NCBI GenBank assembly: GCA_026413225.1
Contig: CM048552.1
Coordinates: 197,624,053 to 197,688,052 of the forward strand
Source of the DNA: Otis tarda
Lineage: Eukaryota; Chordata; Aves; Otidiformes; Otididae
Reading direction: 5' to 3'
Length of the DNA stretch: 64,000 nt
Numbering within the stretch: position 1 is the stretch's first letter; every line of letters starts with the position of its first letter. A program made the translations under genes and the position numbers. Below are positions 15,001 to 30,000 of the stretch, in pieces. The notes below the pieces were generated by a model, which worked only from the letters and a program-made list of their open reading frames with translations, ran no database searches and was not told the DNA's origin.

Positions 15001-18000
15001 TATATCCGGCCATCTTTGTTTTCTGTCTCTCTAGCTCTTCGCTTTGAGATGGAGTGACCAGAAGCATACAGAGTATTCAAGATGCCAGAGCGATACGGAT
15101 TTATACAGCTACAGAAGTGTTCTACCTTTTTGACTGCTGCTGAACACTGGGCTACCATTTAAAAATGACTGTTCACAGTGGTTCCCGCATCTCTTTTCTG
15201 GGTGAAGCCCAACATTGTACAGGTACAGGTAGTGTTGTTTTCCCCTTGTGCTAATCTGTATTGATGATCATTTGCATCTTACCATCCCACTGTCAAGACA
15301 TCCATTGTATGAGTATCTTATGCACTTGCTAGCATCAAGGAGCATTAGTTACAGATGAGAAGCCTAATTCTGGCACTGACAAGATACAGTACTAACCCAA
15401 ACCTGTTGTCTTCAGTAGTCTACATCTGATCTTCTGGTGCCAAAAAGCATTTTCCTTTTCACTGAAAGTCCTTTGGCTTAAGCACTGCTTTCATTTACAA
15501 ATTATAGATTTCCCGAAGGAAGTAAATAATTTCCTCTCTTTCTGCTGTGAGCAGGCAATAAGAGGTATGAAATTCCAAAAGATAAATTTAGGGAGAAACA
15601 CTGATGTCCTAACACTGATAGCTACTCAGCTTCAAAACAACAATGTAAGCAATTGCTTAAAACCAAATTTAATATTCAGATGTGGCTGTGCTTGTTACTA
15701 GGGAAACAGACTAAATTACAAAAAAAAACCTTAGAAGCTGCCCTGAAGAAAAAGAAAAAAAGAGGAAAAGTTGCATAACAGAGTTTTGCAATGATAAGCA
15801 TCCCATACAAAGAAGCATTCTTTAGAATACAACCAAACTGATTTACTTACTGTAATAAACTCCTTCAGTGATGCCAAATCATTTATGATGTTCATTGAAA
15901 AAGAAGAACATTCTGTGAAATCTGTGAATAAATATTGATATTAAAAGCATTAAAATATTAATCATGTAGCAACAATATGGGAATAGAAGTTCAAGTTTTA
16001 TGACTGGAATGTCAGAGTAGAAATATTCCATACTGCTACATGTTCCAGGTTGCAATTCAGTTTATTATGCTGGTTTGATAATAATGATGTGCATGAAGTT
16101 AAGCCATGACAAGAAGGTAAAAGGTGGCTTTCAGGTAAAAAGGAAATAGAGAAACTCACTTGTGCCAAATTTTATTACATTCACTCTTTGTCTGAAACAA
16201 AATAGTTCCAAAGCACGTAAAGCAATCTGCTTTGCTTGGTGTAGAGCTGAACCTGCCATAGAATTCGAGCAATCTAATAAAATAATGATTTCACTGGACA
16301 GGTGCTCTTCTTCAAATGTAGTTTCAAACTCTGGTTGGAATACAAGCATGCAAGCCTATAGAGGGAGAAACACAATCATCAGCACAGTGGACAAACACTA
16401 TTTCATTAGAAGTGTACCCATTTTTCTTATTATGGAATAAGAGCAGAATATAGCCATATTTCAAAATTTTAACAAATATATGTAATTTACTCTTAATGCC
16501 TGAGAAGTGCAACTTCTCTGTCCTTTACCTATATCCCAGGTCTCACATGAAAAACCAAAAAAGGAATTTTGTGGTTTCACGTTCCTATCTGATTCACTTT
16601 TCTGCAAACAGCACTAGATTCTCTTCTACAAGTTAAAAAACAAACAAACAAACAAAATCACATGTATCACCTTTTACAATCATCACTGCCACCATCAGTT
16701 TGTGGAAAGTACTAGAATTATAAAAAATATCTAAACCAGAAATGCATGCTGTCCTTGCTATGAACGGAGATGCTATAAAAACCAAAGATTTTAAAAAGTG
16801 GAACAATGAAATGCTTGAAGGAGTGAAAGTGTTTCCAATAGGGAAGGAAAGGTTTGCAGTTTGGAAACAGAAACAGGAATCTCTTTCTTTCTCCTTTCCT
16901 TGGGGGAATATCAGTATTATTGCAGTCATCAGAAAGAAATCCCTAAACTAATACATTTAAACTAAGCAACTCAGATTAAAAGGAAGAAAAATAAGACATA
17001 ATTGGAGGAAGGAAAACCATCTTACCTGTCATTTTACTTATTTTAATCAATTTCAGTATTGGACTGACATATTGGTAATTTCAAGACTTTACATTTCACC
17101 TCAGCAACATTTTATCTTATTTAAGGGAAAAAAAAAAAAAAAAGGATCTAAAAATGCCAAAGACTTCACTCCACAATAAATGTGGGAGAATGAGAAAGCT
17201 TCTAATATCCTGGAATCACATATTTCAAGATGATACACTCTTAAGTTTTAAATTTATTTCTCAGTGTCCTGGTTTCGGAGGAACTAAACTGTTCCTATTT
17301 GTTATGTTTTAGCATATTCAGTATTACCTCACAAACAGTACAAGTTATGCAGTACCTCACTCATTTTGTTAGGATGCTTCTCTACCCACATTCGAGGTAG
17401 GTAGACCTGAGAAATCCAGATATCTAGAACAAAGCCGCTTTCATCCAAGGAGCTATTCTCCACAGTCTTAATTACAGCCTTGCAGTCTGTTCGCTGGAAG
17501 AGGGGAAAAATAGGCATTTAAATATCTATTTAATAACAATACAGTGAATATTATTTACTTTGTGAGGACAGGGAATGACAACAGCATATTTAATAGGGAT
17601 AGTCCCAAAGCTTTTTGCCAGAAAGGTTACAGACAGTTTAGAAGGTACAGTTTCTACTTACGTATTACATTCTTTAAAGTATCATTCACTTTCCTGAATG
17701 TATTTTTAGATAAGAAGACAACCAAAACAGAAGGGCTTCAAGCACAACAGAAATTTTCAGAGGACCAAGCTGTTTGCAGAATAAACAGTGCACAAAGCCA
17801 GACAGATCTGGCACAAGCGTTTTCTAGAATAAAACTTCCATTTAAAATACACAGCAGAATTACCAAGGCAAAGACATAGCTACAGCGAAATTAATTTACC
17901 TTCATTTTAAGTTTATGTGTCCAACTATGTATGCGTTCAATACTAGATGGCATCTCAATAGACATACCCACAGAAAATCCACTAAATAAAGAGAAAAGGA

Positions 18001-21000
18001 AAAAAAAACCTGAATGGCACTCCAGAGAGGATGATATTTAATCTGCATGCCATGATGTCTCCATGAGAAGGAGCCATGTTTCCTGTCCTTTTTAACTCTT
18101 TGGATGAAAGTGGAGAATACTGAACCAGTTAGACAAGTTTCTGTCTCTAGGATACCCAAAGAATAACCATCCTGATTCACTACGGGTATTCATAGCTTAA
18201 AAGGTTAGAAGGGATCAAGAGGTCATTTGACATGATCTCCCCTAAAAAACGTTACATAACATTTTAGCCAAATATCTCTTCATTTAACATAATGTTTTAT
18301 TTTCTAAAGCAAAGCTTCATAACAGACAGCCAAACTGGATTTCAGAGAAGGAAAAGTTCATTGCTTTCCCTGGCTAACTGTTCCAAACCTCACTGCTAAA
18401 ACTGCATGTCTTTTTTGCTTACTCAGCTTTAATTTCCAGTTTTTGCTTATTAGTTTAGTTCTACAATGACATTAAAAAGCAATTTGATAAGAGCAAAGAT
18501 ACATACATAAAAGACATAAGATACCATATGACGTCATGGAATCACCTCCCAGCTTGCAGACAGAGATCAATGCATTGTGGCCTTGAGGCTGGGTTTTTTT
18601 GGTTGTTGTTGTTGGGTTTGGGATTTTTATGTTTTGGGTTGTTTTCATTTTTTTTAACATCTTCCAATTGGCACTTTGGCAATTTCAGTTGGTCTTGCCT
18701 GACAAAGTAAAATAATCTTCTCTCTTTGATACTTCTTGGTTTGTGTCTTTTGGGATTGCATTAGCCATTTTTGCCACAATATCTCAACTGCTGTTCATTC
18801 TAGGTTGTTGCCTTACTGGGTGAGGAATAAACCGTGGTTTAGTGGTAGTCTCTGCATTCCAGGATATCATCTTCCAAGACACAGATGCATATGGCTGCTA
18901 TCAGTTCATCTACGTTTAGCCTTGCATTTGTCAGTCTTACAGCATTTTTGCTACATGGGCCCATTTTAATAAATATTCTTGACTATTCTGAGTCCTAGCC
19001 TCAATTATTGTTAATGTACCATGAATCTGTGTAGCCTCTGCATATCATATGAGCAATTATTTTCTATTTACAGCCACATCTCCATTATCCTTAAGATGCT
19101 TCTGGATAAAACATACAACACATTTGCACAGCTCCAAAGTATCTGCAGAGAGAACCAGCCTGCAGCCAGAAAAACTTATGTTAATAATATAATATTAGTA
19201 AGTTTGCCACTAACTTGGATGTCTGTGCTGCTCCTTCTAGAACCTGAAGCTAGAAAGAGTGAGATAGAGATACCTGATCTCCATTCTCACACAATAACTA
19301 TCCTTAAGTGTTTCTTAATTTTTATTCATATTTTCTAGTTGAATTTTCCCTGAACATTAAAAACGAAATTGTTTTATTGCTTTAAATACCTTTTCTACAA
19401 CTGGATGTGTAGTGTCTGAAACTTGTTAATATAGTCCTGATATATGGCAGACAGCATCAAATCTTTAACCGATCAGTACAATATTTCTACTAACCAGTAG
19501 TAATTGTACTAAACAAAACCAAGTTAATAATAGGAATCACCATTTCAAGAATAACCATAACTTTAAAAAAAAATATAACGGATACAGTTTTGTGCCTGCT
19601 TTGCAGACAGAACAGAGAAGAAACTAGGACATGCTCATGAAAAGCACTTTTCATGGCTTTTAGTATGGAAATAAGAATAGCGTTAAGTTTTGACACATTT
19701 ACTGCTACTACTACCTGCATTGCTTGTTATTCTGGTTGAGAATGGCCATATGCGGAAATGTTACTGGGAATACAATTATAATACTCAGTTTACAATAAGT
19801 CTTAGTTTACCAGCAACATCACAGTTTCAGATAACTGTAACATTTTATTTAAAATAAAATGCAAAGAAATGCTAAAATATTAGGTGCAGTGATATTAAAA
19901 TAAAAAAAAAAGAAGATCATGGTGTCATTAAGTTTTGTGACTTGGGAATTTATATATAATCCTTAGTAACAGAAATGTTTCATAAACAAAAGGAAGTATT
20001 TAGTGAAGAAAAAGAGTGTAATGATTAAATGCTATTTCCCTATGGTATTACCTAAGGATAACAACATATCAGAGTGAAAGATGAAATTAAGCTACTTACT
20101 TGATAATGCAAATTACCATCAAACATTCCACACAAATAGAAAAACATTAAATTTAAATGTTTTACCTTAATCATTTAAGGTATTGATAAAATAAAGCAGA
20201 TAACAATATTAATGAATGCAACTTACTTTTTCAGTGGTTTTACTTCTTTAACACAAACCTTTTTTATTGTGTCCTACAAAGAAAAATTTTTTTTTAGCTC
20301 CATCAGTTATGAAATATTTGTAGGTCATTCCTGACACTTTTATCGCCATGGAGCTCCTTTCTCTTATTATATCACTAAACTGGGATTGCATGCAACCCTC
20401 TTTACTTCATTTAATCATATAGCTGTTATCTGAGTATCATAGCAGCAGACGAACCCACGCACGTTTCTCTCCCAAGGACACAGTGAACTTCAGAACTCAG
20501 TATAATACAGCTCTAAAGCAAAAGGCATGTGTATTGGGTTTCTGTGGCAAGGTTTTGGTAGCAGAGAGGCTACAGGGTGGCTTCAGTGAGAAGCTGCTAG
20601 GAGCTTCCCCATGTCCAATGGAGCTGACGCCAGCCGGCTCCATGATGCACCCACTGCTGGCCAAGGCCGAGCCCAGCAGCGACAGTGGTAGCAACTCTGG
20701 GATAACATAGTTAAGAAGGGGAAAAAAACCTGAAAATGCCTGAAGGAGGCTGTGGCCCGTGGAGGGCCTGCACTGGGGCAGGCTCCTGGAAGGAGCTGTG
20801 GTCCTGTAGAAAGAGGAGCCCCTGATGGAGCAGGTTCGGTGGCAGGACTTGTGACCCCACGGGGTACCCACGCTGGAGCAGTCTGTTCCTGAGGGACCTG
20901 CAGCCCATGGAAAGGACCCATGCTGGAGCAGTTCATGAAGAACTGAGCCCAGGGGAAGGATCCACCTTGGAGAAGTTTGTGGAGGACGGTCTCTCATGGG

Positions 21001-24000
21001 AGGGACCCCACGCTGGAGCAGGGGCAGAGTGTGAGGAGTCCTCCCTCTGAGGAGGAAGGCGCGGCAGCAGAGACCGCGTGTGATGAACTGACCGCAACCC
21101 TCATTCTCTATATCCCTGCGCTGCTGTGGTGGGAAGAGGTAGAGAATTTGTGAGTGAAATTGACCACAAGGACCATCTCTGGCTCTTTACCAGCATTTAA
21201 ACACAGAAATGACCTCCCCTCCCACCTGGACAATTCAGGAGCCTTGATCAAGGGCATCCAAAGAAATGGATGGGCAACCTTGTCCCTGAAGCAGAGAAGG
21301 ATAATAGCAGAGTGTTCAGCAGATGCTCAGGTGCAGCTTCATGATGGAGATAATATAATGTCTTTGCAAGCCAAAGGAGGAATAGCAGCATAGAAACAGC
21401 CGATAACTCAAAATATGAGATCTAACACGTGCCAACTCAAGTCGACTTTCTAAGCCCTGCAGGAGTAAATACATCCTCAGAGATAATTAGAGGCTTTCTA
21501 CCAATCACAACATTTCTAAGTTTGTTTTCACATTGCTTTATGACAAGAATGGTTACAAACAATTATAATCTATTAAAAGAGAAGAAATGAAAAGGAAAAC
21601 AATCACTTGTGTAACTACAATCCCCTAGGCATGGAACTTTTGCTTCGAAACAAGAAGATGCTATTTTAAGACTGTACTTTAACAAACCTGTGTGTTTTCA
21701 TTTAATGCTTTGTCCTGTTGCCATGGTGACACAGAAGCAGGCATATGAAAGGTGATACAACCATGCTCAAAGCTCAGTTCAGTGATATAGGTGATTTTGA
21801 TCACAACTGTAGAATTTGGAGGTAAGTTTCCAACACTTATTACAAAAATATCCTAAAAAAAAACAAACCAAAAAACACAAACTAGCTTTAATGACATAAT
21901 TAAAGTCTATGTTTTCTAAATCAATTCATTTGGTGTTTAGGCACAGTGAAACCAAATGCTAACACAGCAACTACTACTTGGTTTTGCTGAAGTGTAAGGA
22001 AAAATGAGATTATTATATGAAATGTCAAATGTTCAATAATTCCTTAATCTCTGGGAAAAACTGATCAACAGTAAGTCAATAAATCAATCTTTTACAAAAA
22101 AAAACCCCAAAACAAAACAAAAAGGAAACCACCTGAAAGAGAAATATCATAGAATCATAGAATAGTTTGGGTTGGAAGGGACCTTTAAAGGTCATCTAGT
22201 CCAACCCCCCTGCAAGGAGCAGGGACATCTCCAACCAGGTCAGGCTGCTCAGAGCCCCATCCAACCTGGCCTTGAATGTTTCCAGGGATGGGGCTTCCAC
22301 GACCTCTCTGGGCAACCTGTTCCAGTGTTCCCCCACCCTCATTGTAAAAATTTTTTCCTTATATCAAGTCTAAATCTACCTCCTTCTAGTTTAAAACCAT
22401 TGTCTCTTGTCCTATCTTAACAGGCTCTGGTAAAGAGTTTCTCCCTGTCTTTCTTATAAGCCCCCTTTAGGTACTGGAAGGCGACTATAAGGTCTCCCCT
22501 GACCCTTCTCTTTTCTAGGCTGAACAGCTCCAACTCTCTCAGCCTGTCCTCACAGGAGAGGTGCTCCAGCCCCTCTGATCATCTTCGCGGCCCTCCTCTG
22601 GACTCTTTCCAACAGGTCCACATCATTCTGATGTTGGGGGCTCCAGAGCTGGATGCAGTACTCCAGGTGGGGTCTCACCAGAGCAGAGTAGAGGGGGAGC
22701 ATCACCTCCCTTGACTCGCTTGCCACACTTCTTTTGATGCAGCCCAGGGTATGGTTGGCTTTCTGGGCTGCAAGTGCACATTGCTGGCTCATATTGAGAT
22801 TTTCATCCACCAGTACCCCCAAGTCCTTCTCCTCAGGGCTGCTGTCAATCCATTTTCTGCCCAGCCTGTATTTGTGCTTGGGATTGCTCGGACCCACGTG
22901 CAGGACCTTGCACTTGGCCTTGCTGAACTTCATGAGGTTTTCATGGGCCCACCCCTCCAGCCTTCCAGGTCCCTCTGGATAGCAGCCCTTCCCTCCAGTG
23001 TGTCAATGGCACCACACACCTTGGTGTCATCAGCGAACTTGCCAACACTGTCCATGTCACCAGTTAAGATGTTAAACAGTGCTGGTCCCAATACTGATAC
23101 CTGAAGAACATCACTCATCACTGGTCTCCATTTGGATATTGAGCCATTGATTGCAATTCTTTGAGTGCAACCATCTAGACAATTCTTTGTACACTGAGTT
23201 GTCCATCCATCAAATACATCTCTCTCCAATTTAGAGACAAGGATGTCATGCGGGACAGTGTCAAATGCTTTGCACAAGTCCAGGCAGATGACGTCAGTAT
23301 CTGTTTTATGTAAGCCATAGCACATATTTATGGAAACAACAGTGGTTTTAAAAAATGCTAAAATGTATGGTCCAAGTAAGTTCTAGTAAAAATGAGTTTC
23401 CCAACAAAGACATGATTCAGCAAATTAAGTAGCTGCAAAATTTTCAAGTAGGTACTAAACCACAAAATTTAACATACCGGTGCATCCTGGTCCATTAGAT
23501 AAGCTCCATCACCCTGACTGATAGCTTTCTGATATTCCTTATGTGCTTGTTTCTTTTCTTTAACCTATGAAAGATTGTTCCAAAATAAGTCATTTCACCT
23601 CTATAGACAGAAAACTTAAATATTCTCTTAAATGACATGACTACCTTGAAATTCAGTCAAGTGGTAACAACAAAAGACATGAGAAACCAAAATTAGTGTT
23701 GCACATCTTCATTACTAATTAAGGGCTTTCAGATCGTGAGACTGAAGGAGCTACATCAAAGGCAAAAGACAACAACACTTTACCTCTCCAATGATGTGTT
23801 TTCCATTGATAAAAGCTTCAAATCCACAAACAGCAGCTTTATCATCCAAAGGAAAGACATATTTAGCTTCAATTGGTTTACTGGCTTGATTAGTGTAGGT
23901 CTGAAACATTACTACCTGAAATGAATATTTTTTGCATAACTGTAATGTTAAAATGTACTTAAAACATCAATACTTTAAGTAGAACAGGGTACCTGCTGTG

Positions 24001-27000
24001 CACTGTGAAATGTCAGTATGTATGCCACAACCAGAACTTCTCTTGTACCTTACAAATGAAGGTATGGCATTCACCAGTACTTGACAAATACGTATCTCCA
24101 GAAACATGCAAGGAACTATAGAAGTTCTAATCTCTATATCATTAATCAGATCTCTTCCAGAAGAAGAGTAATCACAACCTTCTAAAGGTTATCTGATATA
24201 CTGGCAGAGCTGGAGCTGTCAAGCTATTGTCTACAAAAGAAGTCTCCACTGCAATCCATCTGTAATAGCTTCAAGCTAGTACGGACTAAACAAGAAAGAA
24301 GAGTAAATCTCCACCAAAAAAAAATTGATCTATTTTTATGATATACTAAACGAGGTGTTTAGAAAAGCCTGTTACTTTTATATGTATAGTATCCATCTTC
24401 TAGTGCCAGAATTTCTGTCTGTGAGGTGGCAGATTGCATCTGTCTTTCTTCTCACATCTGCTCTTCTGTTTACTTCCTGTGTGTCATAACAAAACTGTAG
24501 CAATTCCTTATTCCCCTTTGTTGCCATTCTTATTGTCCCTTGTCACCTGATAATTTCTGATGTATGCTCTGTATTGGGTCATTGCCACTAGATAGTAATT
24601 CATTCCACAGGAAACCAGACAAAAACCAAAACAAAACAGAACCAAAAAACCAACACCCCCCAACAATCCTTCATGAGAAGAACAGTTGTTCAAAGGAATC
24701 AGACTGATCAGACAACACCTGTGAGTGTTGGAACAGTTTAAGCACAAACTCATCTGTAAACAATTATTTCAGACCCTTTTATTTCCTGTTTTCCCCTGCA
24801 TTCTTTTTTAAGGCTTTAGCAACAACATATAGAATCATAGAATGGTTAGGATTGGAAGGGACCTTTAAAGGTCATATAGTCCAACCCCCCTGCAGACACA
24901 TCTCCAGCCAAATCAGGTTACTCAGAGCCTCCTCCAACCTGGCCTTGAACATTTCCAGAAATGGGGCATCTACCACCTCTCTGGGCAACCGGTTCCACTG
25001 TTCCACCACCCTCAGTGTAAAAAATTTCTTCCTAATATCTAATCTAAATATACCTCCCTCTATTTTGAAACCATTACCCCTAGTCCTGTCACAACAGGCC
25101 CTACTGAACTGTCTCTCCCTGTCTTTCCTGCAGGCTCCCTTGAGGTACTGAGGCTCCCTTCCGCTCCTTATAGCGGAAGACCGCTATAAGGTCTCCCCGG
25201 AGCCTTCTCTTCTCCAGGCTGAACAGCCCCAACTCTCTCAGCCTGTCCTCATAGGAGAGGTGCTCCAGCCCTCTGGTCATCTTCGTGGCCCTCCTCTGGA
25301 CCCTCTCCAACTGGTCCATGTCCTTCTTATGTTGGGGGCTCCAGAACTGGATGGACTACTCCAGGTGGGATCTCAAAAAGCATTATTTGCTTTTATGAGG
25401 CTACTTTGGCACTAGAAACCCCTGAACACACATTCTTGTGCAGAGACACAGATGTGACAGAACTCAGTAAAGCCATAGCTTTAGCATGGTTGAGATAGCT
25501 CCAGACAGGATGCAGTCGAAGTGGGGGGGAGACTGTGGAATTATGCCCTGGGATTGGGAACGAACTTGACAGAATGTGTTCTTAGGGCATATGTATTAAA
25601 AAAAAGGTGGGCCCTTATTTTAGCCTACTTGGCTAGCTTTTATTAGTTAATTTTTCAGAACAGAACAGCAAGTTCTTCTGTATTGATTGACATTTTACTT
25701 GTGACAGCTAATTTAAGTTGTCTAACCGAAGTAAAAACAGAAAACCAAACACATTTCCAGAAACCTTTAATCATCCTATGTATTTCTCACTGGTTTATAA
25801 TTCAGCTAGCAAACAGATCACCAAGAAGGTCTTTTAAAGGGAATAGAATGCGTACACTTCTGCAGAAAGTTTCTCCTCATTGGGGACATGATTACACATA
25901 GGCAGGAAACAGACTTAAAAATAAAGCCAAGCCTTTCACTGACCAAAGAGCCTTTGGCATTTGTTTGACTATACATCTTTAAGAATAAAAACTATTTACA
26001 CTCAGTTTCAGGACTTTCCTTAGAGACTGAATTGCCTTTTTTTTTTTTTTTTTTTTTTTGCAATTAACTAAATACTAAATAGCATTTTGACTAAAATAGT
26101 ATTTAATAAATTGATTACTTTTTCAGGGCTGACTTATGGAAGAGGACAATAAATAGCATACTCTACCTGTGCTACAAAGTCTATTATCCTCGCCTTGATA
26201 TGAATACCTTCGAGAGGGACAGGATTCCCCAATCTGTCCTGAAGACCAGTTTTTACAGGATTTGAAGGATTTGCATCTGGTAATGCATAGCCTAAACAAA
26301 GAGTTTACAAAAGATTAAAAAGGTATTTCTTGAAATAAACATTCGGGAAGGACAATTGACACTGATCCTATATCAATGGCCCATGTTTATTTATGCAATT
26401 TAGAAACAGAATTGTTACAAAAGTAACAATTTCTGTTATGAATACCTGTGTTGTATTGCTGAGCTGTACTGCTGTCTGTCTAAGGGACCAGGAGTTCATG
26501 ATAGTTCTTTAAGGTCTTACAAAGTCTTTGTTTAGAACCTTGCATTTTAATTACTTAAAGACTATTTGATGATTTATGCAAAAGCGCTTCCTGTGCTTGT
26601 CTTGAAACGCACTGTGACAGGAGGAGTTGCAACTGCTGTTGGTAATTATGCCTCCAGGAAATCAGTAAACAGATGCTACGCAGACGCCATGTGGTAATCA
26701 CTAATTTGGTAACACCCGCAAATAAACTACAAATTATTTCTTATTACGTTATCTTCATACAAGTACTCTAGAAAGGGTTCTGATAAGTATTTTGGAAACT
26801 CTGGAAGCAAGTCAATCTACAAACAGAAAACTTTTCTTACTCTCAGTCTGTAAATGACATTGTGACTCTGGCTCACTGTTATATTGTTCCAGTTCCATTC
26901 CAATGGCAGGCTGAAATGGTTTTACTTGATCTTCAGTGAGGCAAAACTTAACAACATATCTAATTTTAATCTGACAGGTTTTATACACAACAAATTCATC

Positions 27001-30000
27001 ATCCTGGTAGAAACAAAGAAAGGTATTTTACAATAAAAACAAAGCTGTAGATAATATCTAAAACAATGCAAATTGATTAAGAGGTGAACCTAAATGACAC
27101 ATCATTTTTGAAAATGATAAGAATCTGACAGCTTTTATTTTCACTCCCCTAATCTCTCTGTATCAGTACCATTTACATCTCTTATCTTCTTACTTTGTAT
27201 TCTCCACACTCCTCTTATTTCCTCTTCTCCAAAAAGCACAATCATTCCTCAAAATAACTACAAACAAAAAAAAGTAATAAATGGGTGGATATCTAGACGG
27301 CAACTTTATCTGTTAGTGTGCCACTACAGCTATCATCCCTGCCTTAAGAGTACCAGCCTATAAGGACAGGGATTTTTATCAGCTGGATTTATTTACAGAA
27401 CAATGACCCTTCCATGGTAGTGATTTCTTATTCCATACAAAGTAGAATATTGCTTCCAAATATCAAATTAAATATCACAGACCCGATATTTATACAATTA
27501 TTCAGTTACAATAAAATACAATATTCACATCTTTAAGTACTGTTTTCTTTCAAGAATTCTTTCAAGAATTCTTTACAAACAGTCTTAGAGACTTAGTAGT
27601 TTCATTCACACTTTACAGGTGCAATACAGACAAAAGCGATTTTACGCATAACTGCATAGAGATTTAGTGTCTGAACTAAAACGCAGGTTACATTCATTGT
27701 TATCTATCACTGGTATAATAAACCCAAACTTTGGAGCCTTTTCAGGTGCCCAGTACTGCAGGACCAGTACCTCAAAGTCTGAAGAGACGTCTGCTGTTTT
27801 ACGGACTCCGTGCACACTGTCATAACCTGATGGTGCATTATTTAACGAATAATCTCGTTCATACAAATCTAAGCAAGATCCAAGTGCCACATCACAAACT
27901 GCCAGGAGCCGAGTTCCATCCATTTCACTGGGTGAAGAATACTTAATACTGGTGCTACATGTAAAGAAAGGTCATTCACATTTCATTAGAATTTATATTA
28001 ATGTAAATATCATAGGAGTTTAAGAATACACAGGTACTTCTGAACAGATGGATAGGAATAAACTTTATAATTAAATTACCTTAAAAGTATTAAGCATTAT
28101 ATCTACTTAATTTCAAAAGTAAAAAGAATAAACAAAGGATAAAGAGATATTGTTGTTACTCAGACCTAACAGAATCACTGAAGTAAATGCCACTGCCCAG
28201 ATTCCCAATGTCAGTTCTTTCCAGGCCATGATGTTCAACAACCACTTTTGGCATTAGGAGTCCTCTAGAGAAAAAAAAGTCACACAATGAATGAAGTACA
28301 AAATACTTTTGCATATAGCACATGGGCCAATATACATTGTGCAATTACGAACCACAGAGGATTAAAACAAAATACACTTTACAGAAACCATTCATAGACA
28401 CTTAAGGAAAATAAAGTCTATTCATAAAAAAATAAATCCCAAAGTCATATTAATCACCAAGACACTGATTATATAAGCAATAAATACTGTTAACTTTTCT
28501 TCATTTAGCAGAAAAACAATGCATTTTCCAGATTAATTGACAAATATTCAAAATAATTATTTGGTTATTAGATGAGTAGTTCTACATATCTAGCAGCTTA
28601 GCTGTATTTCCTTTCAAAAAACTGTATGAAATTTTTGTAACTAACAAAAATAAAGTATGAGCTTTAAAGGTAAAATGATGGGGAATGGATACCTAGAAAC
28701 TTTTCCAGTGTTTGATTTGCAAACCTATTAGTGTAGAGATACCATTCTTAGACTGTTTGAGAAATTAGAATTACTTCTGACTGATGCCCACAGAAAACTT
28801 TTTATATATTTCTATATAAAATATATAAAAAAATGTATAGAATGTAAAAAGACATTATATTTAAATAAGTTCAACAGTTTTCTGACTGTTGTGGTTTTGT
28901 TTCGGGGGGGGGGCCCTATGGTAGTAGCTTCTGTAGGAAACTGCTAGAAGTTGCTCCCCTTTATTCAGTGGACTCGGCCGGGCCTAGGGCAGACCCACTG
29001 CTGGCCAAGGCTGAGCCAATTGGTAGCAGAATGTTCTGTGATAATGCCTCTGTAACAACATATTTAAGAAGGGAAAAACAGAAAAAAAAAAAGGAGAAGA
29101 GAAGATGTGAAGAAGCTGAGCAGGGGCAAAGGCACAGAGGGGGAGGGCCTTGCAGGCCTCATCCTCTGGCCTCTTGCCAGGCGGCCGAGTGGGCCCAACT
29201 TGGCCTGGCCTGGCTGCAAGAAGTGGAGAGGAGATGAAATGGATAATGTGAAGAGATTCTGGGAGGTGTCTGCCAGCCTATTGTGAAGAACTTTTCTTGT
29301 GAGAGGAACAGCTGCAGACACCAAGGTCAGTGAAGAAGGAGGGGGAGGAGTAATGCTGCTCCTGGCCAAGATTCCCCTGCAGCCTGTGGTGCAGCCCATG
29401 GTGGAGCAGGTTGTCCCCCTGCAGCCCATGGAGGTCCATGGAGGAGAAGAGATTCATTTGGAGCCTGTGAAGGACCCCACACCGGGGGACGTGGATGCCT
29501 GAAGGAGGCTGTGGCCTATGGAGGGCCCGCTGGGACAGCCATTCTGGAGAGACTGCACCCCGTGGAAGAGATGACCCACGCCGGAGCAGTTCCACGAAGG
29601 ACTGTGGCGTATGGGTGGGACCCCATGAAGGAGCAGGAGAGTAATGTGAGGAGTTCTTCCCCTGAGGATGAAGCAGTGGCGTAAAACAACGTGTGATGAA
29701 CTGACCACAACCCCCATTCCCTCTTCCCCCCTTGTGCCGCTCGGGGGACGGGGGAAGGTAGTAGAGATAATGTTAAGCTTGGGAAGAGGGAGGAGTAGGG
29801 GGAGGTTATCTTGTTCTCTGTCTCATTATCATGCTGTTTTTAGTAATAAATGAATAGCTTTCCCCAAGTCCAGTCTGTTTTGCCTGTAACTCTAAGGATT
29901 TCTCCCTGTCCTTATCTCAAACCTCGAGCCGTTTTTCTTATATTATCTCTCCCTATTCTCTTGGAGGGTGGGGGGAGCGAGAGAGAGACTGCGTAGTCTG

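Noticed and set aside
18529-18536. Perfect cAMP-response palindrome TGACGTCA
   Set aside because: Deep in a PARP4 intron far from any start site; an 8-bp match is expected by chance at this scale, and another occurs inside a CR1 near 23,290.
19021-19338. 105-codon plus-strand frame
   Set aside because: Inside a PARP4 intron on the opposite strand, with no splice context, codon bias or recognised motif.
21720-21740. X-box-like TTGCCATGGTGAC
   Set aside because: It is coding sequence of PARP4 exon 18 (SPWQQ on the minus strand) and is explained by protein conservation.
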